NCBI GenBank assembly: GCA_963978895.1
Contig: OZ022238.1
Coordinates: 39,073,820-39,137,819, forward strand
From: Erpobdella octoculata
Lineage: Eukaryota; Annelida; Clitellata; Hirudinida; Erpobdellidae
DNA: 64,000 nucleotides
Direction of reading: 5' to 3'
In this document: positions 34,408 to 46,685 of the stretch, piece by piece
Layout of the letters: every line of letters starts with the position of its first letter
Position numbering within the stretch: the first letter of the stretch is position 1
Translations under genes and position numbers: made by a program
Notes under the pieces: model-generated
Database searches by the model: none
Told to the model about the DNA's origin: nothing
Seen by the model: only the letters and a program-made list of their open reading frames with translations

Positions 34408-34612
34408 CGATTATCCTGCGAAGGAGTCGATAATCCTGCGAAGGAGTCGATAATCCTGCGAAGGAGTCGATAATCCTGCGAAGGAGTCGATTATCCTGCG
34501 GAGGAGTCGATTATCCTGCGGAGGAGTCGATTATCCTGCGAAGGAGTCGATTATCCTGCGAAGGAGTCGATTATCCTGCGAAGGAGTCGATTATCCTGCA
34601 AGTCGATTAACC
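34408..34612. repeat. 20-bp tandem array, left arm
   Basis: Ten units of GTCGATTATCCTGCGAAGGA. Variants are GATAATC versus GATTATC and GCGGAGG versus GCGAAGG. No spacers. Confidence 0.95.
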
Positions 34613-35118
34613 TGCGCACGCTTTGCTGTGCATGACAACAAAACGCATCCGCACGGGTCGATATAGGTATAATAACCTAAGTGACCATTTGATCTTACTC
34701 AACTCTTTGGTCGATTTAAGGATGGCTGCTTATTCACTTGGTGGTGTTTTTACATAGACTGTATGCTAAGTACTACTATATCAGCATAATTGCAGTATTA
34801 TTATCTTAAATTAATTTAAACAATTTCTGAATTTTTAATTCAAAGTTGGTAATTTTTATTGACTAATAATTCTGTCGCTAGAGTTACATGCTAGATGACC
34901 GTAGGCAAATTTCTGCAGATGCCCACAAGGCACACAAAGGAAATGACCGGAGTCGCTCTATAATTATTCATATTGATTAAGAACTGAATATTCATAGTGC
35001 ATAGGCTACTATTAACTGTAGTACTTTTCTTTGTTTTCTTTATGCTGTAACTTTTACTAGCTGATAACTCAAAACCAACAATGACGTAGAGGGTTGGCAT
35101 AGCTCTCTCAACAACAGC

Positions 35119-35349
35119 TTGAAGGTAGGTTCAACCTTCTACGAAGTTGTTGGTATCCTCTTCGGGAAAGCCCAAGCTATTCCAGTAGAAGAAGATTCCC
35201 TTGCCACAGGACAGCTTCTCAGGCAGACCAAAAAATTAAGTTTGGAAAAAGACGAGAAAGTGTGGGAGCTCTGGATAGCTTTTGAACAAAAAGAAATAGA
35301 TATTCAGACGCTTCACAATAGAATTGTAGATATATTGACCACTTATTGA
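35119..35349 (+). CDS. Uncharacterised 76-codon ORF in the centre of the foldback
   Basis: Not recognised. It reads MKVGSTFYEVVGILFGKAQA and ends WELWIAFEQKEIDIQTLHNR followed by nine residues and TGA. The second half is predicted amphipathic helix. An AG at 35117-35118 region (CAACAACAG at ~35110) could be a splice acceptor, and AATAAA occurs 36 bp after the stop (about 35385), so this may be the last exon of a captured or resident gene rather than a whole gene. Composition is less AT-rich than the flanks. It could also be chance. Confidence 0.35.
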   Translation: MKVGSTFYEVVGILFGKAQAIPVEEDSLATGQLLRQTKKLSLEKDEKVWELWIAFEQKEIDIQTLHNRIVDILTTY

Positions 35350-36130
35350 TTTTGTATAGCTTGTCTTTCATTTAAAGCATGTAATAAAATTATTTGTTGT
35401 TTAAAGCGTGTTCATTTTTTCTCGAAATATGGTATGGCAACTCCCTATCATCAGTCTCATAAGCTGTATATTTAAACAAATAATATGAATAATACTATAT
35501 TAACTAATACATGTCACTTCAATGATATTAATTTAAAAACGCTTACACTCAACATATTAAAAAAAGGGTCAAACAAATTTCAATCAATATTCCTTCTAAC
35601 ACATTTTTGAGCGAGATTCATTCCTAATCAATATTTTGTCCAGAGCACATTTTGTCGTAAAATTCTATAACGAAACTTTAAGTCAAGCTGGTCGGAACCT
35701 TGGTTTTCGGGTTTTTTTAATAATTATTTTATACTTTCCAATTTTGGTCAAGACTATTTTTGTAATTTGGCTATATATGCATAACAAGTGAATCAAAGAA
35801 CTAAGTTTTTTAAAAACACACTTTTATATAATCGATTGTGATATGGTTATTTTCTGTATGTGCCTTGTGGGCGTATACAGGAACTTGCCTATAGCGCGTA
35901 ACTCTAGCGACTGAATTATAAAAAAAATAAAAATTTCAAACTAAATTCAAAATTTAGAAAATTTTCAAATATATTTTTAATTAATTCAGAAAAATTTCTA
36001 ATATATTTTAAATATTGATACTGCAGTACAGTGCTTATATAGTAGTGTTTAGCATAAAGTCTATGTAAAAACACCACCAAGTGAATAAGCAGCCATCCTT
36101 AAATCGACCAAAGAGTTGAGTAAGATCAAA

Positions 36131-36284
36131 ACTCCGCCTTGCTTTTGCAAGCCAGTCCCAAGCCTGGAGAAAGGAGGAGGGAAAAATTAAAAGGATCAAA
36201 TTATGATCCACGACTGGAAGTACTTAGGTGCTTCTGACACAGCCGTTTCAGTCTTAAAACACTTGGTGTAAAGGACTATGAACT

Positions 36285-36318
<34 letters not shown>
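36131..36318 (+). mobile_element. SINE-like retroposon with ~30-nt poly(A), 13-bp target duplication
   Basis: Flanked by GAGTAAGATCAAA at 36118-36130 and 36319-36331. It starts ACTCCGCCTTGCTTTTGCAA and ends in an uninterrupted A run. It is the best-preserved copy of the family at 3318. The uninterrupted target is visible in the left arm of the same foldback (about 34690-34703, inverse strand). Confidence 0.92.
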
Positions 36319-36321
<3 letters not shown>

Positions 36322-36403
36322 TAAGATCAAATGGTCACTTATGTTATTATACCTATATCGACCCGTGCGGATGCGTTTTGTTGTCATGCACAGCAAAGCG
36401 TGC

Positions 36404-36600
36404 GCAGGTTAATCGACTTGCAGGATAATCGACTCCTTCGCAGGATAATCGACTCCTTCGCAGGATAATCGACTCCTTCGCAGGATAATCGACTCCTTCG
36501 CAGGATTATCGACTCCTTCGCAGGATTATCGACTCCTTCGCAGGATTATCGACTCCTTCGCAGGATTATCGACTCCTTCGCAGGATAATCGACTTTTCAA
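36404..36600. repeat. 20-bp tandem array, right arm (inverted)
   Basis: Nine to ten units of TCCTTCGCAGGATAATCGAC, the reverse complement of the left-arm unit. Confidence 0.95.
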
Positions 36601-37517
36601 TTAAGGTCGATTAACTGTCAACTGTCGATAAACCTTACAATAACCATCAGAACAACTTTGAGTATATGAATGAATAAATATAAGGTTATATAACTGAAGT
36701 AAAATGTTTAGAGTCATGGCTATCCGCGATTTCTTCGACCGAAGGAGGCTTTATTATTTTAGTTCGTTCGTGGCTCGGTCCGCCTGATAATCAAACGGAT
36801 TAGTGGTCTAGCTTACACAATCACTAATACATCGGTTCCTAATACTATTTTATTTTTAATAAACTAGAAAAGTTATGAAAACTCTGTTTGTGTTGTTATT
36901 TTTTAAACTGGAATAAATATTTGTTTACTAAAAAAATTTATTTGTTCACAACTCCGAGTTCGGGTATTAGGCTTATGAATTTTCGGGTTCGGGTATCAAG
37001 TTTTCACATTTTCGGGTTCGAGTTCAGGTTCGGGTATCAAGTTTTCTCATTTTCGGGTTCGGGTTCGGGTATCAAGTTTTCACATTTTCGGGTTCGGGTT
37101 CGGGTATCAAATTTTCACACTTTCGGGTTCGAGTTCGGGTTCGGGTATCAGAAAAAGACCGGGTAGTACCGAACTCGGGTTCGGGTTCGGGTACCCGTGA
37201 CATCCCTAATATATATATAATTATCTATTCTATACCCCTGGACCCGCACCCAGCGCCGCGCCTGTTAACACCAGGATTCACTAGCGTGAGCAATTTAACA
37301 ATGCGCCTTTATATAGCTATATAGCTAAGCGTTAAGATGGAGTAAGCCTGGGACCGTTGGATTTTTTGGATTTAATGACACGAGCAATTTAACAACGCCC
37401 TCATAGCTGCACGCGGGAACTGGAAACTTTTAGTACATGGCCTAATACAAGTCCGCCGAGAGAGGGGCTAGCGAGGATTTCGTCCTGGGCAGTGTTGGGA
37501 ATGATTTAAATCAAAGG

Positions 37518-39381
37518 CATGGACCTCATTTCAGCAAAACCTTAGGGGGGGGCAAGATGTTTTAGGGGCCCACTCAGGGGGGTAGCTAGGGTCTTCTTTG
37601 CCCGGGAACAAAACACAAAATCTGCCCCCTGCATAACATTTTTTGCTTCTTGATCCCAAAATACCTAATGACCAGGGGGAGTAGTTGGAGCCACTTTTCG
37701 AAACCCTCGTTTTATTTTTTCTTCCAAAAAACTTGATGGCTGGGAGGGAGGTTAAATACCATAGCATCTGAGTGAGCATAAAATCATTACCAGCTGTCTG
37801 CTGTGACTCTATGAACAAAGCTATTGCTATGAAAATCTGGTGTAAACGGTAATTTGACGCATATTAGAAAAAATGTCAATAACTTTTTCGACTTCAATTC
37901 GCCGAACCTCTTCTTGTAGAATAGCCAATACGAGCAAATCGTTCAAACGTTCATCGCCACAGCGAGTTCAGATATAAGTTTTAACTCTTTCCATGCAAAA
38001 CAAATCATATTGCAAAATGCGTTTGGCATTTTTGCTTAGTGAAAACGCATGTCTTCCAAATTAAGAATAAGATTTTGAAGTAAAGAAACGTACTATTTTG
38101 CAGTGCTAGATTCAACTTTAACCACGAGAGGGTCGATATCCAAATTTGGATTAAGCTTCGCAAGTGTGCTAATTCGATTTGCAGCGAGGAAATCATCAGA
38201 TTGCGGATTGAAGGAAATCAGTCATGCAAGAAGATCGCTATCCTGTGTAAATCGTACGTTTAACTTAGACAAAATACGATCGATGCATGCATACAAAATC
38301 TGTGACCTATCTTGTTCCACTTTGGACTGTTCAAAACTTTTTTAACACCTCTCCATCATGATGTTGACGATCTAGCTTCCCAGTTTCTTTAGCATCTCAT
38401 CTCTCTTTTATTTTTTATGGACAGCCTACTCGGCTAAGCTATGAATAACGCTAACCATCTTTATAACCAGGACGGCATTTTCCCACATACAAATAAATAT
38501 AATTACAAAAGATTCTGCTTTTTTCTTCTCAAATCTCACTAAAAACACTCAAAAAGAACAAATATCCATCAGGGGCCCATATAATTCAACTATTGGCTTA
38601 CATGAAAGTCAGAGAGCCCCGTCCTCCCTAAATGATGTCTTTGAGTTTTGAAAGTAACGTTCTGAAAGGTGCCCATATAGGCCATATAATAACCATGGGC
38701 TCAATTAAAAGCCAGGAGCCCACATTAAAGTCAGGGAGGGATACTTAACAGTCAGTGAAAGGCCAGTAAAAAGTTTGGGAAAGGCCAGTTAAAATTCAAA
38801 AGGGACCCACTTGAATGACGGGACCCACTTGAATGACGGGGCCAACTAAAGTGCGGGGGCCTACTCAAAAGCGGGAGACCTAATTAAGTGTGGTAGCTTA
38901 CGTGAAAACGGGGGTGAGAGCCACTTAAGTGCGGGGAACCCACTTGAGTGCGGGGGGCCAATTTAATGCAGGAAAACCCACTGAAAAGTCAGAGAAGAGC
39001 CACTTAAAAGTCAGGAAGGGTCCGCTTAGGTCCCGGGGTCCAACGTAAGTGCAGAGGCTTAAGTACGTGGGGCCCACTTCATTGCCGAGGACCCCTTAAG
39101 TGCGTGGGGCCCACTTCAGTGCAGGAAACCCCCTTAAGTGCGTGGGGCCCACTGAAAAGTCTGGAAAGGACCACTTAAAAATCAGGAGGAGCCCACTTAG
39201 GTGCCGGGGCCCACTTAAGCGCGGGGAAACCATTTAAGGGCTGGGACATACTCAAGTGCGTGGGCCCTACTTTAGTGACGAGGCCCACTTAACTGCGTGG
39301 GGCCCACTTTAGTGCCGGGGGCCCACTGAAAACTCAGGGGGGGCGATGGCCCTCCCCTGCCCTCCCTAATTGACGTCACTG
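37518..39381 (-). mobile_element. hAT-type transposon, copy 2 (inverted relative to copy 1)
   Basis: Ends CATGGACCTCATTTCAGC and TTGACGTCACTG match the termini of the element at 6956-9095 with a few changes. Flanks ATCAAAGG (37510-37517) and ATCAAAAA (39382-39389) are a diverged 8-bp duplication. It contains the same GTGGGCCCCACTT arrays (38570-39350) and the same transposase remnant region in reverse (about 38130-38345). It is inserted in an older element rich in GATTTAAATC words (about 37480-37510 and 39382-39535). Confidence 0.85.
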
Positions 39382-40257
39382 ATCAAAAAATTTACAAATC
39401 ACGATTTAAATCAATTTTTGTGATTCTTGAGCTTGATTTAAATCAAAAAAAATATACTGATTTGTGACTCTGATTTAAGACACATTTTGAGCGATTTTGA
39501 TTTAAAATCACGAATCGTTATCTGAAATCGATATTACGTTTACTTATTTATTTATGTTAATACTTTAACACTGCGTTTGATATTTTATGTTGATGTTTGT
39601 AAACAAAGTGGTGTGTTCAGAAACAATTTTATAGCTATTATTTTGTTCTGGATATGTTTTGAGAGCAACATCTCCCAGTGCGCAGAGAACATCTTTAGTT
39701 TAGTTTATTAGGCTCAGGAACAAAGCCTCTTGCCTTTACAACAATGCTTGACGAAAACAAATCGCATCCAACGTTAAAAAAAAACAAATAAAATAACAAA
39801 AAGGAATGCATTCAAATTTCAGTTCACTTTATAATCCATTCATACATAGTTGATGCCCATTCATCATCCAGTTTATTCTTGAATTCTTGCACGTTTCTTG
39901 CCATAACAATGCTATCGGGCAAACTGTTCCAGTGCTGTTGCTGAAAAATACTTTCTAGCGTCTTGCTTGAAATTTCTTAAAGTTAGTTTTCTGCTGTTTC
40001 CTCTTGTATAAAGAACTGGTGACATTTTGATTAATCTCAAACAATCTGCTTCAAGATCTTCATTGAAAAGTTGAGAAACTGTAATCATGTCGGTTTTTTT
40101 CTGCGTGACATTAAGGATGGCAGACGGAGAATTTTCAATCGTTCACTGTAATTCAAGCCTTTACCAACCAGAAGTATTTTTGAAGCTCTTCTTTGTACTC
40201 TTTCAATAGCCTTGATAAGTCCAATTCTATAAGGGTTCCAAACAATTGTGCCATATT

Positions 40258-41579
40258 TAGAGCTAGACCGAAACCAACTTTTTGAGTTTCGCCGAAACCG
40301 AAAATGCAACCGAAACTATGTAAAACGTTTACACCGAAACCGAAACCAGAACCGAACAGAACCTCTTAGTTTCGGCCCAAACCGAAACCGGACCAAAACC
40401 GAACCATCATTTTAGGACTTTTGCAATTGAAAATTGAAACAAGACGCTAATTTCCCAATGTATTTTTTTTCAAATTAATAACACAAATATAATTATTTTA
40501 TTCAAAATGTGTATAAAAGTAATGAAATCACTCAATATCATTCAATAATTACATTCAACCTATGTAATCTATTTTTACAAATCTCATCGAACAGATCATA
40601 ATTGCGGCGTTATCACGAACTTCAAGATGAATTTTTTTAAAACCTCGTTCAGTAATTGCTTCGTCGAGTTTCAAAGCTATGTATGCTTTGGTGTGGTTTT
40701 CATTTAGTTCCATTGCGGACAAATTTACTTTGCAACGAACTTGTCCATGGATAAAATGTCCGTTGAAACTGAGCAATGAGCTCCAAACATCAGTTGTTAA
40801 AGAAACCCAAGTTGTTTCCATCAATAAATTTTTCACAGTCAAACATATTTTTTCGTAAGTTTCCGGCATTAACGTAGTTCAAAAATATTTTGATGATTTC
40901 AACTTATAGCGTAGAGATCACCATCAGCACAATTTAGGGTTTTAAATCCTTCTCCATTAACAACTGTATATGGCAACATGTCTAAAATAATAGTATTCAC
41001 GTTACTTTTATCAATTCGTTTAACGAAAGGATTTTCATCAGACCAAAACTGCGTGTACTCACAGCTAAACTACTCAATAAAACACGTTGAAGAACTTTTA
41101 AAATTATTGCAGTTTCGGTTTCGGTTTATGCCGAAACCTTGCCGAAAATACACCGAAACCGAAACTTTACCGAAACCAGAACCGAAACCTAAACCTAACT
41201 GTCACAGTCTTCCCTGCTGGAATGCCGTGAACACCAGGAAGAAAAAAGCAACACAGCAACACGACAACAACAACTTTAATAAAGCGCAAATTAAATATAA
41301 AAACGAGCAGGACTTCGCCTGATACTAAATAGCTAGACTGTACTGGCGGGCTTCAAAGCGCTATATATATAGCCTCAGGAAACACGTCAACAAACAACAA
41401 GAAAACAACGTCTGCCAATTAATGTCTAGGTTCCTGTCTAGACTGAGAGTCTAGACAGGTCGACGGGTGCAAGATACACTTGTCAGGAGGTCCGGTAGAG
41501 CGACCCCTGACACTAACCGAAACCGATTTTAAGCTTGGTTTTGGTGCCGAAACCGAAACCAAGTTTCGGTCTAGCTCTA
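40258..41579 (-). mobile_element. ZBED-type hAT transposon with exact 8-bp duplication
   Basis: TIRs TAGAGCTAGACCGAAAC / GTTTCGGTCTAGCTCTA, flanked by GCCATATT at 40250-40257 and 41580-41587. Subterminal regions are full of ACCGAAACCGAAAC repeats (40275-40400, 41110-41200, 41515-41570). The middle holds a transposase fragment. The part 41210-41510 between the repeat blocks is unrelated sequence. Confidence 0.93.
40555..40990 (-). pseudogene. hAT transposase fragment (ZBED-like)
   Basis: On the minus strand LPYTVVNGEGFKTLNCADGD leads, after a short gap, into MPETYEKICLTVKNLLMETT and VSLTTDVWSSLLSFNGHFIH. The TTD.W block contains the first catalytic Asp of hAT transposases. Later RDNAAIMICSM resembles the TDNA(A/S)NM block. 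The insertion domain, the last catalytic Glu and the dimerisation domain are missing. Confidence 0.7.
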
Positions 41580-41640
41580 GCCATATTCCAGTTGCGATCT
41601 CACTAAGCTTTTATACAAAATAACCAAACGTTGGACCAAC

Positions 41641-42497
41641 GCTGATACACAATTTATTACTCTGCATTTATTGGTAAATCTAGCATTGAACTCAGATATA
41701 CGCATTGAATCATCGCGAGGTTGAGTAAAGCTAAAATTAATTTATATTATAAACTCCAGGTGAAAAAAATTAAATCTTGGAAGTAAAAGGGGGGGGGGCA
41801 AATTGTCTACATACGCCAGAAAGATTCCAATACGCATTGAATCATCACTAAGTTAAGTACAGTTAAAATTTAAAAAACATTTTAACAAAAAAGTGCCTTA
41901 ACAAACCGTGTTCAGCGTCTCATAATCTACCAACGTGAGTTTTTTCAGACCTCCAGATGGTAATCATTGCGCTTTTATAGTAGGGAATTTAATCATTGCG
42001 CATCAATTTGGATATATAAAATTTTATTGAAACATTAATTGCTGAAATTCATAATCAGCCTCATGTAATGAAATGTAAAATTACAGCATAGCTTAGGGGT
42101 TTTTTGTTTCTTTATTAGGTTTTGCACAAAATAATTGGTATTTTTTTATTTAAACTCTGATTTTGATTATTGTAATCTTTCAGTAATAATTTTCCTGTGA
42201 GTTTTGATTTGTTTTAAAATTAAAACAACTTTGAATAAATATTTTCTGCTATTGTGATCATTTTGTTATATCTTACCTTTTTTGGTCCCGCTTGTAATTT
42301 AATAATAATAATATTAATAATAGCTAGGGTTCTAGAGGACATAGGACCACCAAAGTGAGTTGCTCCGGGCCTCCTTCATCCTCTCGACCGGCCTGGCCTG
42401 ATAGACAGAGACAGAATGTTTCATTCATTCAATACGAGCACAATAAACACGCGCAGTATAAGCTGGGCATGCAGCTTAAATGTTTAGTTAACTTTAT
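41641..42497. other. No gene seen
   Basis: AT-rich. ATACGCATTGAATCATC occurs twice (about 41698 and 41831), suggesting an old local duplication of ~130 bp. There is no coding or RNA feature I can support. Confidence 0.4.
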
Positions 42498-42517
42498 CAT
42501 CATCAGCATCATCATCA

Positions 42518-42549
<32 letters not shown>

Positions 42550-42556
42550 GTCATCG

Positions 42557-42601
<45 letters not shown>

Positions 42602-42605
42602 CCAC

Positions 42606-42648
<43 letters not shown>
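42498..42648. repeat. (CAT)n / (CGT)n trinucleotide array
   Basis: About 50 CAT/CGT units with one ACC break. Long poly-Met, poly-Ile and poly-Val ORFs here are artefacts. Confidence 0.95.
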
Positions 42649-42734
42649 GCTTTGTGCCAGTTAAATAGAGATTCATTGTTAATTTAAGTTGACTCGATGG
42701 CTAGAAATAGCGTTTGAAAGTGCGTTAGTGTTAC

Positions 42735-42966
42735 CAGAGATGTAGTACTTGGTACTTTTTTTAAGTACTTGCACTCGGTCTCGTACTCGAAGGCTTGGTA
42801 CTCGTTATTCCACTCAGTACTGAGTAACAGAGATGTAGTACTTGATACTCGTATTCGTACTCAAGTACAACTCGAGTACGTCTTTCAAGTACTCGTACAC
42901 GTACTCGTACTCGATACCATGGTAATCGTACTTCTACTTGCACCATAAGTACTCGCAACATCTTTG
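42735..42966. mobile_element. hAT-like MITE with GTACTCG subterminal repeats
   Basis: 232 bp flanked by AGTGTTAC at 42727-42734 and 42967-42974 (exact 8 bp). Ends CAGAGATGTAGTACTTG and AAGTACTCGCAACATCTTTG are imperfect inverted repeats. The interior is mostly GTACTCG words in both orientations. Non-coding. Confidence 0.88.
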
Positions 42967-43117
42967 AGTGTTACTGTCCGCGGTTGGTTAGTGCTATGTT
43001 ATTGCTAAGAACCGTTGTCCGTAATTAAAGTGTAGCAAACAATGGGCATACAGGTAAATGGCATTGCCCATCATACTGCTGTAGGTTTTTCACTCTTTTT
43101 TGTCTTTTATGCGTGGT

Positions 43118-43230
43118 GATGTTCAATACCGGTTCCGGCACCCTTCATACCGGCGGAACCGGTATTTGCTGGTATTGCCAAAAACCGGCCGGTATACCGG
43201 CATACCGGTATACCAGCACATCCTAAAATA
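43118..43230. mobile_element. Short element of ACCGGTAT palindromic words
   Basis: Dense ATACCGG, CCGGTAT and GGCCGG words; ends GGTGATGTTCAATACCGG and CCGGTATACCAGCACATCC look like degraded inverted repeats. Probably another hAT-like MITE. No duplication found. Confidence 0.45.
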
Positions 43231-43885
43231 TTGTCACTATAATATTTTTTATTTTTTTATAGTTAGTTAAAATATGCTAAAAACAGTCTATTTTTTAACC
43301 AATAATTAATGTGGTTTGCACGTATGGATAGGTAAATTACTCACTGGCGCTTTGAAGTTGTTAGAGGGCGACCAACATTCAAAGCTGATTTGAGCCAAGA
43401 TGTCCTTTGTGATAATTGACATGCATTAGTAGCATTAGAGCGTTTACTCCATGGACTTTTCAATATAGATTTCTTATTAAGAATTTTTCTTATGTCATGC
43501 GCCAGTGGCTTCTGGCACCAATCAATCTTTGCCCGTGTAAATACGGCTTAAGTCTAAGTCAGAAAATTCTATGCCTTAGTACAATGTGTGCCCTTAACTT
43601 TACATTACCGTAAGTAATTTGTACAATATTTCACCTTAATTTTATATTGCCATAATTTATTTGACCCCACCTTATAGGTCTTAATAAGTAGCCCATATTA
43701 TGGGTTAATAATGTAACCATTCTTTAAAAAAGTATAAATATTCAGCTTCTGTTAGGGCGAGAAACGCGTGAAAGTCGTATCATCTAACAGCTTCCCATTG
43801 AGTATTTCTGCCGTATTTGCCGTTAATCAGATATCTACTTTTGTAAAAGGTTTTCCCTGAGAAGAAACTGAGTCACTCAAGTCTT

Positions 43886-44634
43886 ATGGCCAGATACCAT
43901 TTGTATATCCTTGTTCTGATTTTTGCAGCTTGCATTCTTTACAACCTTGGAGTTTTGAAGTGAGTTTATGAAATACAGTTGATTTTAATTGTAAGATAAT
44001 TTTTGTATATTTGGAGTAAGAATATCAACCTAATTAAATAATAATTTGTTTAAATTTTAAAAATTTAATACATTTTTACAATATGTAATTTTTAGAACTA
44101 ATAACTTGATTACCAACGAGAGAAAATACATTCCAAATGACACAAAAGTCTTATGGACAATGCAAGAAGTTCAACAGTTTTTTTTTATTGAAGCACCTTC
44201 TTCAAGTTCCGACTGTTCAAACATTGCAGTATTAGATATCGTCGTTTTTTCAGCTCCTTCTTACACTGACAGAAGAACAGCGATTCGCAATTCATGGGGG
44301 GCTCTCGGCACCAGATCTATTTCCAGGGTTCGCTTCATTGTCGGTTAGTCTGATGTGGATAAAACTTACATTTAAGCTATAATTATTTATTTACTAGAGA
44401 TATTACTAGAGATAGCCAGTCAAAAATGACGAATTTCTTAAAATCTCATTGTATATTATTTTTGTATTATTTTTTTTTATTACAGCTCCACTTCTTTTGA
44501 TCTTTAGCACTGACAGTGTACAATTGCGTAATAACTTTTATTACACGCCAGGGCTCACTAATTTCAGCAACTGCTAACCACCGCTGCCGCCGCGTTATGC
44601 GAAATTGCTAACATACATACATACATACATACAT

Positions 44635-44681
<47 letters not shown>

Positions 44682-44821
44682 TACATACATACATACATAC
44701 ATACATACATACATACATACATACATACATACATACATACATACATACATACATACATACATACATACATACATACATACATACATACATACATACATAC
44801 ATACATACATACATACATACA

Positions 44822-44855
<34 letters not shown>

Positions 44856-46651
44856 CATTAGCGTACGAACCGGTTTCGGGCAAAAATTCGGGCATAATGG
44901 GCTGAAAATTCGGACAAAACTGTTTAAAAAAATTTTGACTGATTAGTTTGATATCTATTTCATAGTGTTTGGCTTTGTTTCATCGATGTCATTGTTAGAT
45001 ACAGCAACCAGAGAAACTCTCCATCACTGTAGAAAATGAAGAGCACTTTGAAAATGCTTGGATCTACACAGATAGATTTGCGCAAAGTGTTAAGGATGTT
45101 ATCCACGGCACGGCACACGATTCTTGTCCAAAGAAGCAAGAGTTGAGAAGAAAAGACAAGTTTCTCGTAGAAGGCAAGCCCTAGTTGGTGAAGAGCCAGC
45201 ATCAGACGCTCAACTACTTCAAACTGCCAAAGACTGTCATAGAATATCGACGTATTATTTCAGTATGGATAAAGTTATTCGCGAAATAGACTCCCGATTT
45301 AGTGGTAACAACCAAGACACGCTGTGCTCACTAAGATCTGTCATTCTCAACTCTGATGCGTCAGACGAACCCTATAAAAAATTGCCTCGCGGTATGGAGT
45401 TGATCACGATTTGCTTAAGACAGAAAAGGTAATCTAGTCTAAGTTTCTCACTGATCACACTCCTAAAGCAGGTTGACAAGCAGCCGCCGCCGATGTTGTC
45501 TCAATCTTTTACAACAATGACCTTCATGTTGTTCTACCAGTTTTCAATCAAGTGGCTAATATTTTGGCCGCAAATCCAGCCTTCTGCCAAACGTTCCTTC
45601 AGCGCGCTCAGACGAATTAAAACATATTTACGGAGTACAATGGGACAAACACGTCTAAACCATATATATAGAATAGATATATCGGAGATGAGCAGGTTTT
45701 GAGTGAGATGCCAAGATGGCCTCCGAAAAAACGATTTAGAGTCTTTTGGATCCATGAATATTCATTATTTGTATTAATCTATTTTTGGTACGACAGCGGA
45801 GACTAAACTCCGGTTTGTAAGAAACAGAAACGTCGATTTCTTATAGCTAAAAGTAGATGATATGAGCTTTATTTTAATTTAACGCGATATCCGACATAAA
45901 AAATATACAATTCTAATTTACCGATAACACAGGCGACATAAATAGTAGACCATCGAACTAGAGACTACGCAAATAAAATTCAATGTCAACTGAAATTTTT
46001 ATAAAAAAAAAATTTGTTAATTTTTATAATGTTAAAAATTTATTTTGTACATATAAAAATTTTTTTTCTATTAAAAAAATACTTGATTAAGTTACTATAC
46101 GGTTGTAACTCTCAGTTCTTCGTTTCCGATCTCCGGTCTACTAGGCTGCCTCGCTAAAAGCCTTCCTAAACAACAGGCGGGCCGATATATCTATTCTATA
46201 TATATGGTCTAAACAGTGTGGCAATTTTAAATATCGAACAAAAATATTCTAATATGTCTTTCGGTGCAAATAGTGCTTCCAGGACATAAAAAAAAAACAA
46301 TATTTTATTGAAGGTTTAAAAAAAAAGTATCGGTACTTTAAAAGTTTTTTTAAATATACAAACAAAAATATATTTGATCAAATCTTTATTTATTATAACG
46401 CCCATGTTTATTTATCCCCTCCCATGGTATCCATCCGCCAGCATTCGGGCAATAATTTTTTCAGCCCCCCCCCCACTTTGATTACCTCCCGTACGCCTAG
46501 GCATACATACATACATACATACATACATACATACATACATACATACATACATACATACATACATACATACATACATACATACATACATACATACATACAT
46601 ACATACATACGTACATACATACATACATACATACATACATACATACATACA

Positions 46652-46685
<34 letters not shown>

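Larger units (their letters stand above)
34379..36620. mobile_element. Foldback-type element with 20-bp arrays in long inverted arms
   Basis: The outer ends TGACAGTTAGTCGAC and its near inverse at 36606-36620 are followed by arrays of GTCGATTATCCTGCGAAGGA (left 34408-34612, right 36404-36600), then ~350 bp of diverged inverted sequence (left to ~34960, right from ~35835). The right arm is interrupted by a SINE-like retroposon. The centre (34960-35835) is unique and contains a small ORF. Tandem subrepeats in long inverted arms define foldback elements. No transposase seen. Confidence 0.8.
33395..37209. mobile_element. hAT-like TIR element with CGGGTT subterminal repeats, host to further insertions
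   Basis: Ends TTAGGGATGTCACGGGTA and TACCCGTGACATCCCTAA are inverted repeats. Inside both ends are 150-250 bp of GGGTTCGGGTTC repetition (33420-33605, 36955-37195). The target lies in (TA)n, so the duplication cannot be read. The interior includes three ~80-bp copies of GGCTCGGTCCG...CGGATTAGT (about 34028, 34205, 36772), the SINE at 33610 and the foldback at 34379. I found no transposase. Confidence 0.75.
39850..41640 (-). pseudogene. LINE ORF2 C-terminus (jockey/CR1-like), split by a hAT
   Basis: On the minus strand, KSLVRSQLEYGTIVWNPYRI then KAIERVQRRASKILL and YSERLKILRLPSL: the conserved region after the reverse transcriptase. The frame is continuous only if 40258-41579 and one 8-bp repeat are skipped. 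Further downstream (40080-39850) the frame shifts but TRGNSRKLTLRNFKQD is still readable. The reverse transcriptase itself is missing. Confidence 0.75.

Noticed and set aside
34408..34612. Regular 20-bp repeats resembling a CRISPR array
   Set aside because: Units are contiguous without spacers, mirrored at 36404-36600, and the window is eukaryotic.
42355..42687. Poly-Met, poly-Ile and poly-Val ORFs
   Set aside because: Translations of the CAT/CGT trinucleotide array.
44564..44946. YVCM and HTYI repeat ORFs (also at 46408-46716, 51364-52302, 56812-58189)
   Set aside because: Direct translations of (CATA)n microsatellites.
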